DNA of 64,000 nucleotides from Rubrivivax sp. (GTDB lineage Bacteria; Pseudomonadota; Gammaproteobacteria; Burkholderiales; Burkholderiaceae_C), in assembly GCA_027490215.1 (NCBI GenBank), contig JAIXYO010000027.1, forward strand, positions 1-64,000, read 5' to 3'. A program made the translations under genes and the position numbers. Positions 33,045 to 43,634 of the stretch are shown in pieces (position 1 is the first letter of the stretch; the number at the start of each line of letters is the position of its first letter). The notes beneath the pieces are model-generated. The model was given only the letters and a program-made list of their open reading frames with translations, did no database searches and was not told the DNA's origin.

Positions 33045-34312
33045 TTCTTCTCAGGCTCGTCCTTCTTCTTGTCGTTGCCTTCGATGAACGGGCTCCATGG
33101 CTTGGCCTTGACCGGGCCCGGCGTCTTCCAGACCACATTGAACTGGCCGTCAGCCTTGATCTCGCCGATGAACACCGACTTGTGCAGGTGGTGGTTCTTC
33201 GGATCCATCATCGACGTGATGCCGCTCGGCGCCTTGAAGGTCTGGCCGGCCATCGCCGCGATCACCTTGTCGGTGTCGGTGCTCTTGGCCTTCTCGACGG
33301 CCTGCTTCCACATGTGGATGCCGATGTAGGTGGCTTCCATCGGGTCGTTGGTCAGCGGCTTGTCGGCGCCCGGGAGCTTCTTGGCCTTCGAGTAATCGGC
33401 CCACTGCTTCTTGAACGCTTCGTTGGTCGGGTTCTTGATCGACATGAAGTAGTTCCAGGCCGCCAGGTGGCCGACCAGTGGCTTGGTGTCGACGCCACGC
33501 AGCTCTTCTTCACCCACCGAGAAGGCCACCACTGGCACGTCGGTTGCCTTCAGGCCCTGGTTGCCCAGTTCCTTGTAGAACGGCACGTTGGAGTCGCCAT
33601 TGATGGTGGAGATCACCGCCGTCTTGCCACCCGCTGCGAATTTCTTGATGTCGGCCACGATGGTCTGGTAATCGCTGTGGCCAAACGGGGTGTACTTCTC
33701 GTCGATGTCCTCGTCCTTCACGCCCTTGCTCTTCAGGAAGGCGCGCAGGATCTTGTTGGTGGTGCGCGGGTACACATAGTCAGTGCCCAGCAGCACGAAG
33801 CGCTTGGCCGATCCGCCGTCCTTGCTCATCAGGTACTCGACGGCCGGAATGGCTTGCTGGTTCGGCGCGGCGCCGGTGTAGAACACGTTCTTGCTGAGCT
33901 CTTCACCTTCGTACTGCACTGGGTAGAACAGCAGGCTGTTGAGTTCCTCGAACACCGGCAGCACGGACTTGCGCGACACGCTGGTCCAGCAGCCGAAGGT
34001 CACGACCACCTTGTCCTGCGTGATCAGCTGCTTGGCCTTCTCGGCGAACAGCGGCCAGTTCGACGCTGGGTCGACCACCACGGCCTCGAGTTTCTTGCCC
34101 AGCACGCCGCCCTTGGCGTTGATCTCGTCGATGGTCATCAGCACGGTGTCCTTCAACACCGTCTCAGAGATGGCCATCGTGCCCGACAGCGAGTGCAGCA
34201 CACCGACCTTGATGGTGTCGGCGGCGTTGGCGAATGAGCTGAGGCCGAGGGCGGCCACGCCCATCGCGATGGCCGTGAGTGACTTGCCGATTTGGCGGCG
34301 GGATGTGTTCAT
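33041..34312 (-). CDS. urtA: Urea ABC transporter substrate-binding protein UrtA
   Basis: A 423-residue periplasmic binding protein. The signal peptide begins MNTSRRQIGKSLTAIAM and ends SFANAAD; the SRRQIGK element suggests Tat export. The mature protein starts TIKVGVLHSLSGTMAISE and includes FYPVQYEGEELSKNVFYTGA and LGTDYVYPRTTN, characteristic of UrtA/FmdD. AGGAG lies about 13 bp upstream of the ATG. It is the first gene of the operon and is divergent from dnaE2. NtrC-type control is known for urt operons, but I found no convincing sigma-54 site here. The C-terminal tail is Lys/Asp/Glu-rich. Confidence 0.95.
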   Translation of the reverse strand: MNTSRRQIGKSLTAIAMGVAALGLSSFANAADTIKVGVLHSLSGTMAISETVLKDTVLMTIDEINAKGGVLGKKLEAVVVDPASNWPLFAEKAKQLITQDKVVVTFGCWTSVSRKSVLPVFEELNSLLFYPVQYEGEELSKNVFYTGAAPNQQAIPAVEYLMSKDGGSAKRFVLLGTDYVYPRTTNKILRAFLKSKGVKDEDIDEKYTPFGHSDYQTIVADIKKFAAGGKTAVISTINGDSNVPFYKELGNQGLKATDVPVVAFSVGEEELRGVDTKPLVGHLAAWNYFMSIKNPTNEAFKKQWADYSKAKKLPGADKPLTNDPMEATYIGIHMWKQAVEKAKSTDTDKVIAAMAGQTFKAPSGITSMMDPKNHHLHKSVFIGEIKADGQFNVVWKTPGPVKAKPWSPFIEGNDKKKDEPEKK

Positions 34313-34492
34313 GGGTGATCTGCTCCTGTGGGTTGTTCGGTCGTCCGGCCAATGGCATGGGGTGCCGCTTGGCGTGCATCGCAGGTTACGCAGGGACCGA
34401 GGGCAGCGGAATACGCCCGATGGCGTATGCGGGGAGAAGCGGAGCAGGTGCTGAATTCACCACGCCTTTCGCGCTGGGGGTTTGCGCGACAA

Positions 34493-34512
34493 TACTGTTC
34501 ATAAAAACAGTA
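34493..34512. promoter_or_regulatory. LexA (SOS) box upstream of dnaE2
   Basis: TACTGTTCATAAAAACAGTA matches the LexA consensus CTGT-N8-ACAG with extended T/A ends. It sits 73 bp upstream of the dnaE2 start, so dnaE2 should be induced by DNA damage. The next gene on the other side is urtA, 180 bp away. Confidence 0.85.
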
Positions 34513-34584
34513 TCCTTCGGCCTGCCTGTGACTGCCATGTCGCTGCGGCGTCGGCGCTCATCGATGGTGGGGTGAGGTTTTCAA

Positions 34585-37500
34585 GTGGTCGCTTACGCCG
34601 AACTCCATTGCCGCAGCAATTTCAGTTTCCTGACCGGTGCCTCGCATCCGCAGGAACTGCTCGCGCGGGCGGGGCAGTTGGGGTACCGCGCCTTGGCGAT
34701 CACTGACGAGTGTTCACTGTCGGGGGTGGTGCAGGCTCACGAGGCGGCCGCGCGCTGTGGGCTGCAGCTGATCGTCGGGGCGCAGATGTGGGTGTCGCAG
34801 CCCGTGGGTGCTGGTGATGCCGATGCGGCGGGGTTGTCGATGTCGCCGATGCGCCTGGTGCTGCTGGCACAGACGCGGGCAGGCTATGGCCACCTGTCGC
34901 AATGGATCACGCTGGCGCGGCAGCGTGCGGGCAAGGGCCGGTATCGGGCGTACCGCGCAGATGTCGAGACCGCAGCAGATCATCCACACGGCGATCTGCT
35001 TGCCGGTCTGCCCGGTTGCCTGGCGCTGCTGGCGCCCGATGTCACGCAGCCGTTCGATCAGGTGCTGGCCCATGCGCAGTGGTTGAAGGCGGTGTGCGGT
35101 GACCGCGCGGCGATCGCGCTGTCGCTGCTGCTGCGCGCGCGCGACGATGAACTGATCGATCGGGTGCGGCGGGTGTCCGACATCACCGGCCTGGCCGTGG
35201 CCGCCGCGGGCGATGTGCTGATGCATGTGCGCTCGCGCAAGCCGCTGCAGGACACGCTCACCGCCACGCGGTTGGGTCTGCCGCTGGCGCAATGCGGCTG
35301 GCAGCTGGAGCCCAACGCCGAGCAGCATCTGCGGCCGATCGGCCGGCTGCAGGCGCTGTACGAGCCGGCGTGGCTGGCGCAGACGGTGGCGCTGGCCGAG
35401 CGCTGCTCCTTCTCGCTGGCCGAGCTGCGCTATGAATACCCGCAGGAGATCGTGCCACCGGGCGCCACGCCCACCAGCCACCTGCGCGCCCTGACCGAGT
35501 TGGGTGCGCTGAAGCGTTACCCGCCCGATCTGTTTCCACGCGGCTTGCCACCGAAGGTGCGCGAACAGATCGAACACGAACTGGCGCTGATCGCCAAGCT
35601 GGGGTACGAGCCGTATTTCCTGACGGTGGCTGACATCGTGGCCTGGGCGCGCTCGGAGAACATCCTGTGCCAGGGTCGCGGCAGCGCGGCCAACTCCACC
35701 GTCTGCTACTGCCTGCAGGTGACTGAGGTCGATCCGTCGCGCCAGCACACGCTGTTCGAGCGCTTCATCAGTGCCGAGCGCAACGAGCCGCCAGACATCG
35801 ACATCGACTTCGAGCACCAGCGCCGAGAAGAAGTCATCCAATACATCTACCGCAAGTACGGCCGCGACCGCGCAGCGCTGACGGCCGTGATCACCCGCTA
35901 CCGCCCGCGCAGCGCCTTGCGCGACGTGGGCCGCGCGCTCGGCCTCGATGCACAGCACATCGACCAGGTCGCAAAAAGCCAGCAGTGGTTCGATGGCCAG
36001 CACATCGATCCCGAACGCCTGCGCGAGAAAGGCTTCGACGTGGCAGCGCCCATCACGCGGTTGTGGATCGAATTGACCGAGCAGCTGATCGGCTTCCCGC
36101 GGCACCTGAGCCAGCACCCGGGCGGCTTCGTGATCTCGCGCGGGCCGCTGGCGCAACTGGTGCCGATCGAGAACGCGGCGATGGACGGTCGCAGCGTCAT
36201 CCAATGGGACAAGGACGACCTCGATGCGCTCGGGCTGTTGAAGGTCGACATCCTGGCGCTCGGCATGCTGACCGCGCTGCGCCGCTCGCTCGATGTGATC
36301 AGCGAGAAACTCGGCCGTCGGTTCGAGCTGCAGGACGTGCCCGCCGAAGACGCCGCCACCTACGACATGATCTGTCAGGCCGATACCGTCGGCGTGTTCC
36401 AGATCGAAAGCCGCGCGCAGATGAGCATGCTGCCGCGCCTGAAGCCGCGCGAGTTCTACGACCTGGTGATCGAGGTCGCGATCGTGCGGCCCGGCCCGAT
36501 CCAGGGCGGCATGGTGCACCCCTACCTGCGACGGCGCGATGGGCTGGAGCCGGTCACCTTCCCCAAGCCGGAAATCGAAGTGGCGCTGTCGCGCACGAAG
36601 GGCGTGCCGATCTTCCAGGAGCAGGTGATGCAGCTCGCGGTGCTGGCCGCCGACTTCACACCCGGTGAAGCCGACAGCCTGCGCCGCGGCATGGCCGCCT
36701 GGAAACGCAAGGGCGGGCTGGGGCCATTCCATGAGCGCCTGGTCGGCCGCATGGTCGAGAAGGGTTACGAGCGCGACTTTGCCGAGAGCATCTTCAAGCA
36801 GATCCAGGGCTTCGGTGAATACGGATTTCCGGAGAGCCATGCCGCCAGTTTCGCGTTGCTCGTCTACACCAGCAGCTGGATCAAACGCCATCACCCCGAT
36901 GCGTTCCTGGCGGCCTTGCTGAACAGCCAGCCGATGGGCTTTTATGCGCCCGCACAGCTCGTGCGCGATGCGCGCGCGCATGGCGTGGAAGTGCGTGCTG
37001 TCGATGTGCGGTACAGCTTGTGGGACAGCGGTCTGGAAGGGCAGGGCGATGCGATTCGTCCCGTGCGTCTCGGGCTGAATCGCATCAGTGGCCTGTCGGC
37101 CGAGGTGGCCAGGCGCATCGTGCAATCGCGTGAGCGCGACGGTGCGTTCAGCGACCTCGACGATCTGACTCGCCGCGCCATCCTCCTTGCGCACGACCTG
37201 AAACTGCTGGCCGATGCCGACGCGCTGCGCGGGCTGATGGTGGAGTCTCGGGTGCAAAGCGGCGCATCGGCACTGGCGGGCCACCGCCATCAGGCTGCCT
37301 GGGCGGTGGCCGCGATCGATCCCCGGCCGACCGCGCTGCTTCACGGCATGCGCCGTCGTGAAGCCGACATCGAAGCGTTTCCGACCGCGCTGGCCGCGCC
37401 CAGTGCCGCCGAAGACATGCGCGCCGATTACCGCAGCCTGGGCCTGACACTGAAGCGCCATCCGCTTTCGCTGCTGCGCCCGCAGCTCAATGCGTTCCGG

Positions 37501-37839
37501 GTCCAGACGGCCGAGGTGTTGCGCGGCTACCCGAGCGGGCGCATTGCGCGCGCCAGTGGCCTGGTCACGCACCGCCAGCGGCCGGGCACCGCCAAAGGCA
37601 CGGTCTTCGTCACCCTGGAAGACGACACCGGCAGCATCAACGTGATCGTCTGGCCGGCGGTGGCGCAGGCCCAGCGCCAGCCGCTGCTGGCCGCGACGCT
37701 GCTGACCGTCTACGGTCAATGGCAGCGCCACAGCGACAGTGGCGGCGAGCATGCGGTGATGCACCTGCTGGCGACGAAGCTGATCGACCACACCGCCTTG
37801 CTCGATGGCTTGACGACGCGCAGCCGCGACTTCCGCTGA
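34585..37839 (+). CDS. dnaE2: Error-prone DNA polymerase DnaE2 (ImuC)
   Basis: A 1084-residue translesion polymerase. The PHP domain starts at YAELHCRSNFSFLTGASHP, and the polymerase active site has PDIDIDFEHQRREEVIQYIY. A helix-hairpin-helix region near 840 and a C-terminal OB fold (GLVTHRQRPGTAKGTVFVTL) precede the family end LTTRSRDFR. The start is a GTG at 34585. DnaE2 normally works with ImuA and ImuB, usually encoded just upstream; here only a possible 12-codon frame (34537-34575, MSLRRRRSSMVG) lies between the LexA box and dnaE2. It is expected to cause SOS mutagenesis. Confidence 0.95.
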   Translation: MVAYAELHCRSNFSFLTGASHPQELLARAGQLGYRALAITDECSLSGVVQAHEAAARCGLQLIVGAQMWVSQPVGAGDADAAGLSMSPMRLVLLAQTRAGYGHLSQWITLARQRAGKGRYRAYRADVETAADHPHGDLLAGLPGCLALLAPDVTQPFDQVLAHAQWLKAVCGDRAAIALSLLLRARDDELIDRVRRVSDITGLAVAAAGDVLMHVRSRKPLQDTLTATRLGLPLAQCGWQLEPNAEQHLRPIGRLQALYEPAWLAQTVALAERCSFSLAELRYEYPQEIVPPGATPTSHLRALTELGALKRYPPDLFPRGLPPKVREQIEHELALIAKLGYEPYFLTVADIVAWARSENILCQGRGSAANSTVCYCLQVTEVDPSRQHTLFERFISAERNEPPDIDIDFEHQRREEVIQYIYRKYGRDRAALTAVITRYRPRSALRDVGRALGLDAQHIDQVAKSQQWFDGQHIDPERLREKGFDVAAPITRLWIELTEQLIGFPRHLSQHPGGFVISRGPLAQLVPIENAAMDGRSVIQWDKDDLDALGLLKVDILALGMLTALRRSLDVISEKLGRRFELQDVPAEDAATYDMICQADTVGVFQIESRAQMSMLPRLKPREFYDLVIEVAIVRPGPIQGGMVHPYLRRRDGLEPVTFPKPEIEVALSRTKGVPIFQEQVMQLAVLAADFTPGEADSLRRGMAAWKRKGGLGPFHERLVGRMVEKGYERDFAESIFKQIQGFGEYGFPESHAASFALLVYTSSWIKRHHPDAFLAALLNSQPMGFYAPAQLVRDARAHGVEVRAVDVRYSLWDSGLEGQGDAIRPVRLGLNRISGLSAEVARRIVQSRERDGAFSDLDDLTRRAILLAHDLKLLADADALRGLMVESRVQSGASALAGHRHQAAWAVAAIDPRPTALLHGMRRREADIEAFPTALAAPSAAEDMRADYRSLGLTLKRHPLSLLRPQLNAFRVQTAEVLRGYPSGRIARASGLVTHRQRPGTAKGTVFVTLEDDTGSINVIVWPAVAQAQRQPLLAATLLTVYGQWQRHSDSGGEHAVMHLLATKLIDHTALLDGLTTRSRDFR

Positions 37840-38005
37840 CTTTGTTGGCGTGCAAACAGGACCGCGGCCGGTCATCGTGTGAGCAAATGTTCGCGCTGTA
37901 GGCGGGCGCTCACAACAAAGCGTCACAGCTTCCGAATGACAGCCTGCGGATGCCTCCCTAAAGTGCCAATCAGTTCGCACTATTGCGGTTTCCAGCCACC
38001 GGCCA

Positions 38006-38020
38006 AGCACCGTTGGTGCT
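38006..38020 (+). promoter_or_regulatory. Stem-loop in the leader of the small lipoprotein gene
   Basis: AGCACC-GTT-GGTGCT is a perfect 6-bp stem that ends 9 bp before the GGGAGG ribosome site of the lipoprotein gene. It may stabilise the message or modulate translation. The rest of the 201-bp gap after dnaE2 shows no other clear signal. Confidence 0.4.
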
Positions 38021-38040
38021 CAACTTCGGGAGGTTTCATC

Positions 38041-38232
38041 ATGGTCAACCCCAAGAGCGGTCTGTATGTCTTCATTGCCATGGTCGCGTTGGCGGTCGTG
38101 GCTTGTCAGCCCAAGGAAGGGCCTGCAGAAGAAGCGGGCAAGGCCGTCGACAACGCGGCCCAGAAAGCAGGCGACCAGATCGAGAAGGCCGGCGACAAGA
38201 TCAAGGAAACGGTCGACGACGCCAAGAAGTAA
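38041..38232 (+). CDS. Small lipoprotein with amphipathic helix
   Basis: A 63-residue protein. The signal peptide ends with a lipobox, LAVVAC (Cys 22), so the mature part should be lipid-anchored. The remaining 41 residues are charged and repetitive (PAEEAGKAVDNAAQKAGDQI and similar), forming an 11-residue-type amphipathic helix like those of small stress lipoproteins and late-embryogenesis-type proteins. GGGAGG lies upstream of the ATG. I do not know its function; envelope stress is a reasonable guess. The gene is free-standing between dnaE2 and yaaA. Confidence 0.8.
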   Translation: MVNPKSGLYVFIAMVALAVVACQPKEGPAEEAGKAVDNAAQKAGDQIEKAGDKIKETVDDAKK

Positions 38233-38334
38233 GGCGCTTCAACGCGGCGCGATGAACCTGGTGCGTGCATCGCAATGTGCGGTGCATCTTTCGATAGAGT
38301 GCGGTGTGTCCCCCACCGCCGTCGCGCCAGAGCC

Positions 38335-39117
38335 ATGTTGTTCCTACTGTCCCCCGCCAAGACGCTCGATTACGAAAGTCCCACGCGCGCCATCGATGCC
38401 ACCACACCGCAGTTCGTCTCGCAGTCGGCCGAACTGATCAACTTGCTGAAGACGAAAAGCGTTGCCGACATCGCGGCGCTGATGGATCTGTCCGAGCCGC
38501 TGGCTGCCTTGAACGTCGGCCGCTACGGCGTATGGAAGCCACGATTCACTGCGAAGAACAGCAAGCCGGCGGTACTGGCCTTCAATGGTGATGTCTACGA
38601 AGGCCTCGAGGCGTCCACGCTGAGCGATGAGGATCTCGGGTGGGCGCAGAAGCACCTGTTGATCCTGTCGGGGCTGTATGGCCTGCTGCGTCCGCTCGAC
38701 AGGATGCAGCCCTATCGACTGGAAATGGGCACCGCGCTGGCAAACGCGCGGGGCAGCAGCCTGTACGCCTACTGGGGTGATGCGCTGGCGCAGCACATCA
38801 ATCAGGAAATGCATTCTGATCCGTCACCCGTGATCGTCAATCTGGCCTCGCAGGAGTATTTCAAGGCAGTGCAGCCGACGCCGAGTAACCGCTGGCTGAA
38901 AGCTCGCGTTGTCGAGTGCGTGTTCGAGGACTGGAAATCCGGGCAGTACAAGATCATCAGTTTCTTCGCCAAGCGCGCGCGTGGCCTGATGGCGCGTTAT
39001 GCGATCACGCACCGGGTGCAGACGCCGCAAGGGCTGCAGGCGTTCGACTGCGATGGTTATGCGTTCGACGCGGCCGCGTCCGAACCGCACCGACTGGTCT
39101 TCCGGCGCAAGCTCTGA
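38335..39117 (+). CDS. yaaA: Peroxide stress protein YaaA
   Basis: A 260-residue cytoplasmic protein of the YaaA (DUF328/UPF0246) family. It starts MLFLLSPAKTLDYESP and has LAFNGDVYEGLEA, ILSGLYGLLRPLDRMQPYRL and IISFFAKRARGLMARY, all conserved in the family. In E. coli YaaA lowers intracellular free iron during peroxide stress, and the fold binds DNA. ATG 38335 is used because the family starts there; a start 60 bp upstream would add non-family residues. The next gene begins 9 bp later. Confidence 0.93.
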   Translation: MLFLLSPAKTLDYESPTRAIDATTPQFVSQSAELINLLKTKSVADIAALMDLSEPLAALNVGRYGVWKPRFTAKNSKPAVLAFNGDVYEGLEASTLSDEDLGWAQKHLLILSGLYGLLRPLDRMQPYRLEMGTALANARGSSLYAYWGDALAQHINQEMHSDPSPVIVNLASQEYFKAVQPTPSNRWLKARVVECVFEDWKSGQYKIISFFAKRARGLMARYAITHRVQTPQGLQAFDCDGYAFDAAASEPHRLVFRRKL

Positions 39118-39126
39118 ACTCTCGGC

Positions 39127-40008
39127 ATGTCGGCAGCCCAGCAGATCACGCCTGAGCTGAGGCGCTGGATCGTCGAGCAGGCGAGCGCGGGCCAGGCGCC
39201 CGAGGTCGTGCTGCAGGCCATGCGCGACAGCGGCTGGTCGATCGAGGTGGCCGAGCAGGCGCTCGAGGACACCTTGCGCGGGTACCTGGTCGAGCGGGCT
39301 CAGGCGCAAGGCCTGCCGCCACCCGTGAAGGTGCCTGAGCCGATGTCTGCGGATGGCAGCCTGTTGTACCGCCTCGATTCGCCACAGACCTCGACAGTTG
39401 CCGCTGCCAGTGGTGTTCACGTGCTGGCCAGTTTGTTGAACCCGCGCGTCGTTGTTTTCGGGAGCCTGCTGTCCGATGCGGAATGCGACGCCTTGATTGA
39501 ACTGGCCACAGCGCGGTTGGCGCGATCTGAAACTGTCGAATCGCACACTGGCGGCAGCGAAGTCAACGACGCTCGCACAAGCGACGGCATGTTCTTTGGG
39601 CGGGCCGAAAACCCGCTGTGCGCACGCATCGAGCAACGCATTGCTGCGCTGTTGAACTGGCCGACGGAAAACGGCGAAGGCCTGCAGGTGCTGCGTTACC
39701 GAACGAACGCCGAATACAAGCCGCACTACGACTATTTCGACCCGCAGCAGCCCGGCACGCCGGCTGTGCTGGAACGTGGCGGCCAGCGTGTGGCCAGCGT
39801 GGTGATGTACCTCAACACACCTGCGCGTGGCGGTGCCACGGTGTTTCCGGATGCGCAGTTCAGCGTGCTGCCGATCAAGGGCAACGCGGTGTTTTTCAGC
39901 TATGACCGTCCGGACCCGATGACGCGCACGCTGCACGGTGGCGCACCGGTGCTGGAGGGTGAGAAGTGGGTGGCCACCAAATGGCTGCGGGAGCGGCGCT
40001 TCGATTGA
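39127..40008 (+). CDS. Prolyl-4-hydroxylase-like 2OG-Fe(II) dioxygenase
   Basis: A 293-residue enzyme. The first 60 residues form a small helical domain (TPELRRWIVEQASAGQAPEV) that may bind a protein partner. The catalytic domain has the iron ligands in HYDYFDP (His and Asp) and TLHGG (distal His), and the 2-oxoglutarate-binding Lys in EKWVATKW. This is the P4Hc family. Bacterial members hydroxylate protein prolines; the Pseudomonas enzyme acts on EF-Tu. It probably shares a transcript with yaaA (9 bp gap). The substrate here is not known. Confidence 0.87.
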   Translation: MSAAQQITPELRRWIVEQASAGQAPEVVLQAMRDSGWSIEVAEQALEDTLRGYLVERAQAQGLPPPVKVPEPMSADGSLLYRLDSPQTSTVAAASGVHVLASLLNPRVVVFGSLLSDAECDALIELATARLARSETVESHTGGSEVNDARTSDGMFFGRAENPLCARIEQRIAALLNWPTENGEGLQVLRYRTNAEYKPHYDYFDPQQPGTPAVLERGGQRVASVVMYLNTPARGGATVFPDAQFSVLPIKGNAVFFSYDRPDPMTRTLHGGAPVLEGEKWVATKWLRERRFD

Positions 40009-40030
40009 CCGAAGCGCCGTTGGCCGAGTT

Positions 40031-40052
40031 GGCCGGGCACGATGTGCCGGCC
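40031..40052. terminator. Hairpin between convergent genes
   Basis: GGCCGGGCAC-GAT-GTGCCGGCC forms a 9-10 bp stem with one bulge, in the 51-bp gap between the dioxygenase and rhlE stop codons. It can serve both strands. Confidence 0.55.
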
Positions 40053-40059
40053 TTGACGC

Positions 40060-41574
40060 TCAGCGCTTGGGTCCCGTCGACCGCGGGGTGAACAAACTCC
40101 CCCCTTCGCGTCGCGGCTCAGGCCGGGAACCGGCCGGGCGGTTCGCGGGTGCTGCTGCACGCGTGCCTTGTGGTGTCTGGCCGTCGCGGGCCGGAGCCCG
40201 CGGCGCCTGGCTGCCGCTGGAGCCCGATCGCGCTGGCGCACTGCCGCCGTAACCGCCGCCACCGCCTGAGCGCGATGGTGCCGAGCGGTTGTCATTGCGG
40301 CCTCGGCCACCACCACCACCGCCACCTCCGCCACCGGGACGACCGCCGCCGCTGTTGCGAAATCCACCGCGGCCGGCACCTTCACCGATCACCATGCGGC
40401 CGAGCACGATGGGCTCGGCTTTCTCCCCGGGTGGCGGCGCAAAGCCTTCGATGATCTCCTTCGGGATCTCGCGCTTGATCAGCCGCTCGATGTCGCGCAG
40501 GAAGCCGTTCTCGTCCGGGCAGACCAGCGATATTGCCTCGCCCTGTGCTCCTGCGCGGCCGGTGCGGCCGATGCGGTGCACATAGTCTTCCGACACGTTC
40601 GGCAACTCGTAGTTGACGACGTGCGGCAGCATGTCGATGTCGATGCCGCGCGCGGCGATGTCGGTCGCCACCAGCACCGTCAGGTCGCCTGTCTTGAACT
40701 CGGCCAGCGCCTTGGTGCGTGCGCCCTGGCTCTTGTTGCCGTGGATCGCCATCGCGCTGATGCCCTGCTTCTCGAGGAATTCGACCAGCTTGTTGGCGCC
40801 GCTCTTCATCCGTGTGAAGACCAGCACCTGCTCCCAGTCGTTCGACTTGATCAGGTGCGCCAGCAGGTCCTTCTTCATGTCGCGGCCCACCGGGTGGACC
40901 TTCTGCGCGATGGTGTCGGCGGTCTGGTTGCGGCGCGCCACTTCGATCAGCGCGGGCTTGTTCAGCAGCTTGTCGGCCAGTGCCTTGATCTCGTCGCTGA
41001 AGGTGGCGCTGAACAGCAGGCTCTGCTTCTGTGCCGGCACGATGGCCAGCACCTTCTTGATGTCGTGGATGAAGCCCATGTCGAGCATGCGGTCGGCTTC
41101 GTCGAGCACGAAGATCTCGATGTGGCTCAGATCGAGCGTGCGCTGCTGGTGGTGGTCGAGCAGGCGGCCCGGTGTGGCGACCAGGATGTCGACGCCACGG
41201 CGCAGCTTGTCGATCTGGGGCTGCATGCCGACACCGCCGAACATCACCATCGAGGTGAGCTTGCTGTACTTGCCGTAGGTGCGCACGCTTTCCTCGACCT
41301 GGGCGGCGAGTTCGCGGGTGGGCGTCAGGATCAGCGCGCGGATGGGCAGCTTGCCTTTCGCATCGCGCACGGCGGGTTGTGCCATCAGGCGGTGCAGCAT
41401 CGGCAGCGTGAAGCCGGCCGTCTTGCCGGTGCCGGTCTGTGCGCCACCGAGCAGGTCGCCGCCCGCCAGCACGACAGGGATGGCCTGCATCTGGATGGGC
41501 GTCGGGGTGGTGTAGCCGTATTCAGCGACAGCACGCAACAAGGGCTCGGCGAGGCCGAGGGATTCAAAAGACAT
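40060..41574 (-). CDS. rhlE: DEAD-box RNA helicase RhlE
   Basis: A 504-residue ATP-dependent RNA helicase involved in ribosome assembly and RNA turnover. Motifs are [10 protein letters not shown] (Q motif), AQTGTGKT (I), DEAD in [13 protein letters not shown] (II), SATFS (III) and [10 protein letters not shown] (VI). The two RecA-like domains end near residue 380. The tail (about 395-504) is a Gly/Arg/Ser/Ala-rich disordered region with RGG-like and poly-Gly runs, expected to bind RNA. ATG 41574 ([11 protein letters not shown]) is the family start. It is divergent from ettA across about 320 bp. Confidence 0.93.
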   Translation of the reverse strand: MSFESLGLAEPLLRAVAEYGYTTPTPIQMQAIPVVLAGGDLLGGAQTGTGKTAGFTLPMLHRLMAQPAVRDAKGKLPIRALILTPTRELAAQVEESVRTYGKYSKLTSMVMFGGVGMQPQIDKLRRGVDILVATPGRLLDHHQQRTLDLSHIEIFVLDEADRMLDMGFIHDIKKVLAIVPAQKQSLLFSATFSDEIKALADKLLNKPALIEVARRNQTADTIAQKVHPVGRDMKKDLLAHLIKSNDWEQVLVFTRMKSGANKLVEFLEKQGISAMAIHGNKSQGARTKALAEFKTGDLTVLVATDIAARGIDIDMLPHVVNYELPNVSEDYVHRIGRTGRAGAQGEAISLVCPDENGFLRDIERLIKREIPKEIIEGFAPPPGEKAEPIVLGRMVIGEGAGRGGFRNSGGGRPGGGGGGGGGGRGRNDNRSAPSRSGGGGGYGGSAPARSGSSGSQAPRAPARDGQTPQGTRAAAPANRPAGSRPEPRREGGSLFTPRSTGPKR

Positions 41575-41892
41575 GTGGAGATTCCAAACAGCGGATCGGC
41601 CTGTCGCTCGCATCGCGAGCGCCAGTCGCAGGCAGAGGGGTGTGAGGGGCGCAATAAAAACGCGGGCCCGGTCAGGATGACATCAGCGAGGCGACTGGTT
41701 TCCGCGCTGGTTGCGTCGAGTCTAACGGGTTATCCCTGATCTCTGAGCTGATCAGAAGGGCAAATGAGGTGCAAACCTCGACCAACGACAATATGCGTTT
41801 CCAGTGCGATGGCAACCTCCGCGGTCCGTCCGTCGCCCGAAGCGCCTTCGGCGCCCAACAACGCTCGTCACTCACTGAATTCAAGGCAGCCC
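41575..41892. other. Intergenic region between rhlE and the ettA leader
   Basis: These 318 bp contain a hairpin at 41605-41621 (CGCTCG/CGAGCG) in the rhlE leader and a second at 41842-41854 (GCGCC-TTC-GGCGC) on the ettA side. Long rhlE leaders can be regulatory, but no known RNA motif is recognisable. Promoters for both genes must lie here; I cannot fix them. Confidence 0.5.
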
Positions 41893-41969
41893 ATGGCCCA
41901 GTACGTCTTAGCGAAACAACTGCCCGCCTGCGGCGGCCTCCACTCACTTCGTTCACGGAGGGCCCTGTA

Positions 41970-41970
<1 letters not shown>
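41893..41970 (+). CDS. Leader mini-ORF that copies the EttA N-terminus
   Basis: A 25-codon frame begins MAQYVLAKQ, ends SRRAL, and its TAA shares one base with the ettA ATG (TAATG). Its first five residues equal those of EttA (MAQYV), and the codons differ only at third positions (GCC/GCT, TAC/TAT, GTC/GTT). AAGG precedes its ATG. The ribosome site of ettA (GGAGGG) lies inside it. It could be a reinitiation leader, or a duplicated ettA start left by insertion of a short GC-rich element (arms GGCCTCC / GGAGGGCC). The two starts are 77 bp apart and thus out of frame with each other. Confidence 0.55.

Positions 41971-43630
<1,660 letters not shown>

Positions 43631-43634
<4 letters not shown>

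Noticed and set aside
34313-34492. Sigma-54 or NtrC promoter upstream of urtA
   Set aside because: The closest match, GGCACCCCATGC on the minus strand, has only 8 bases between the GG and GC elements instead of 10.
34714-38010. Minus-strand frame of about 1100 codons opposite dnaE2
   Set aside because: dnaE2 has all family motifs over this span. The antisense frame is compositionally odd and has no start context.
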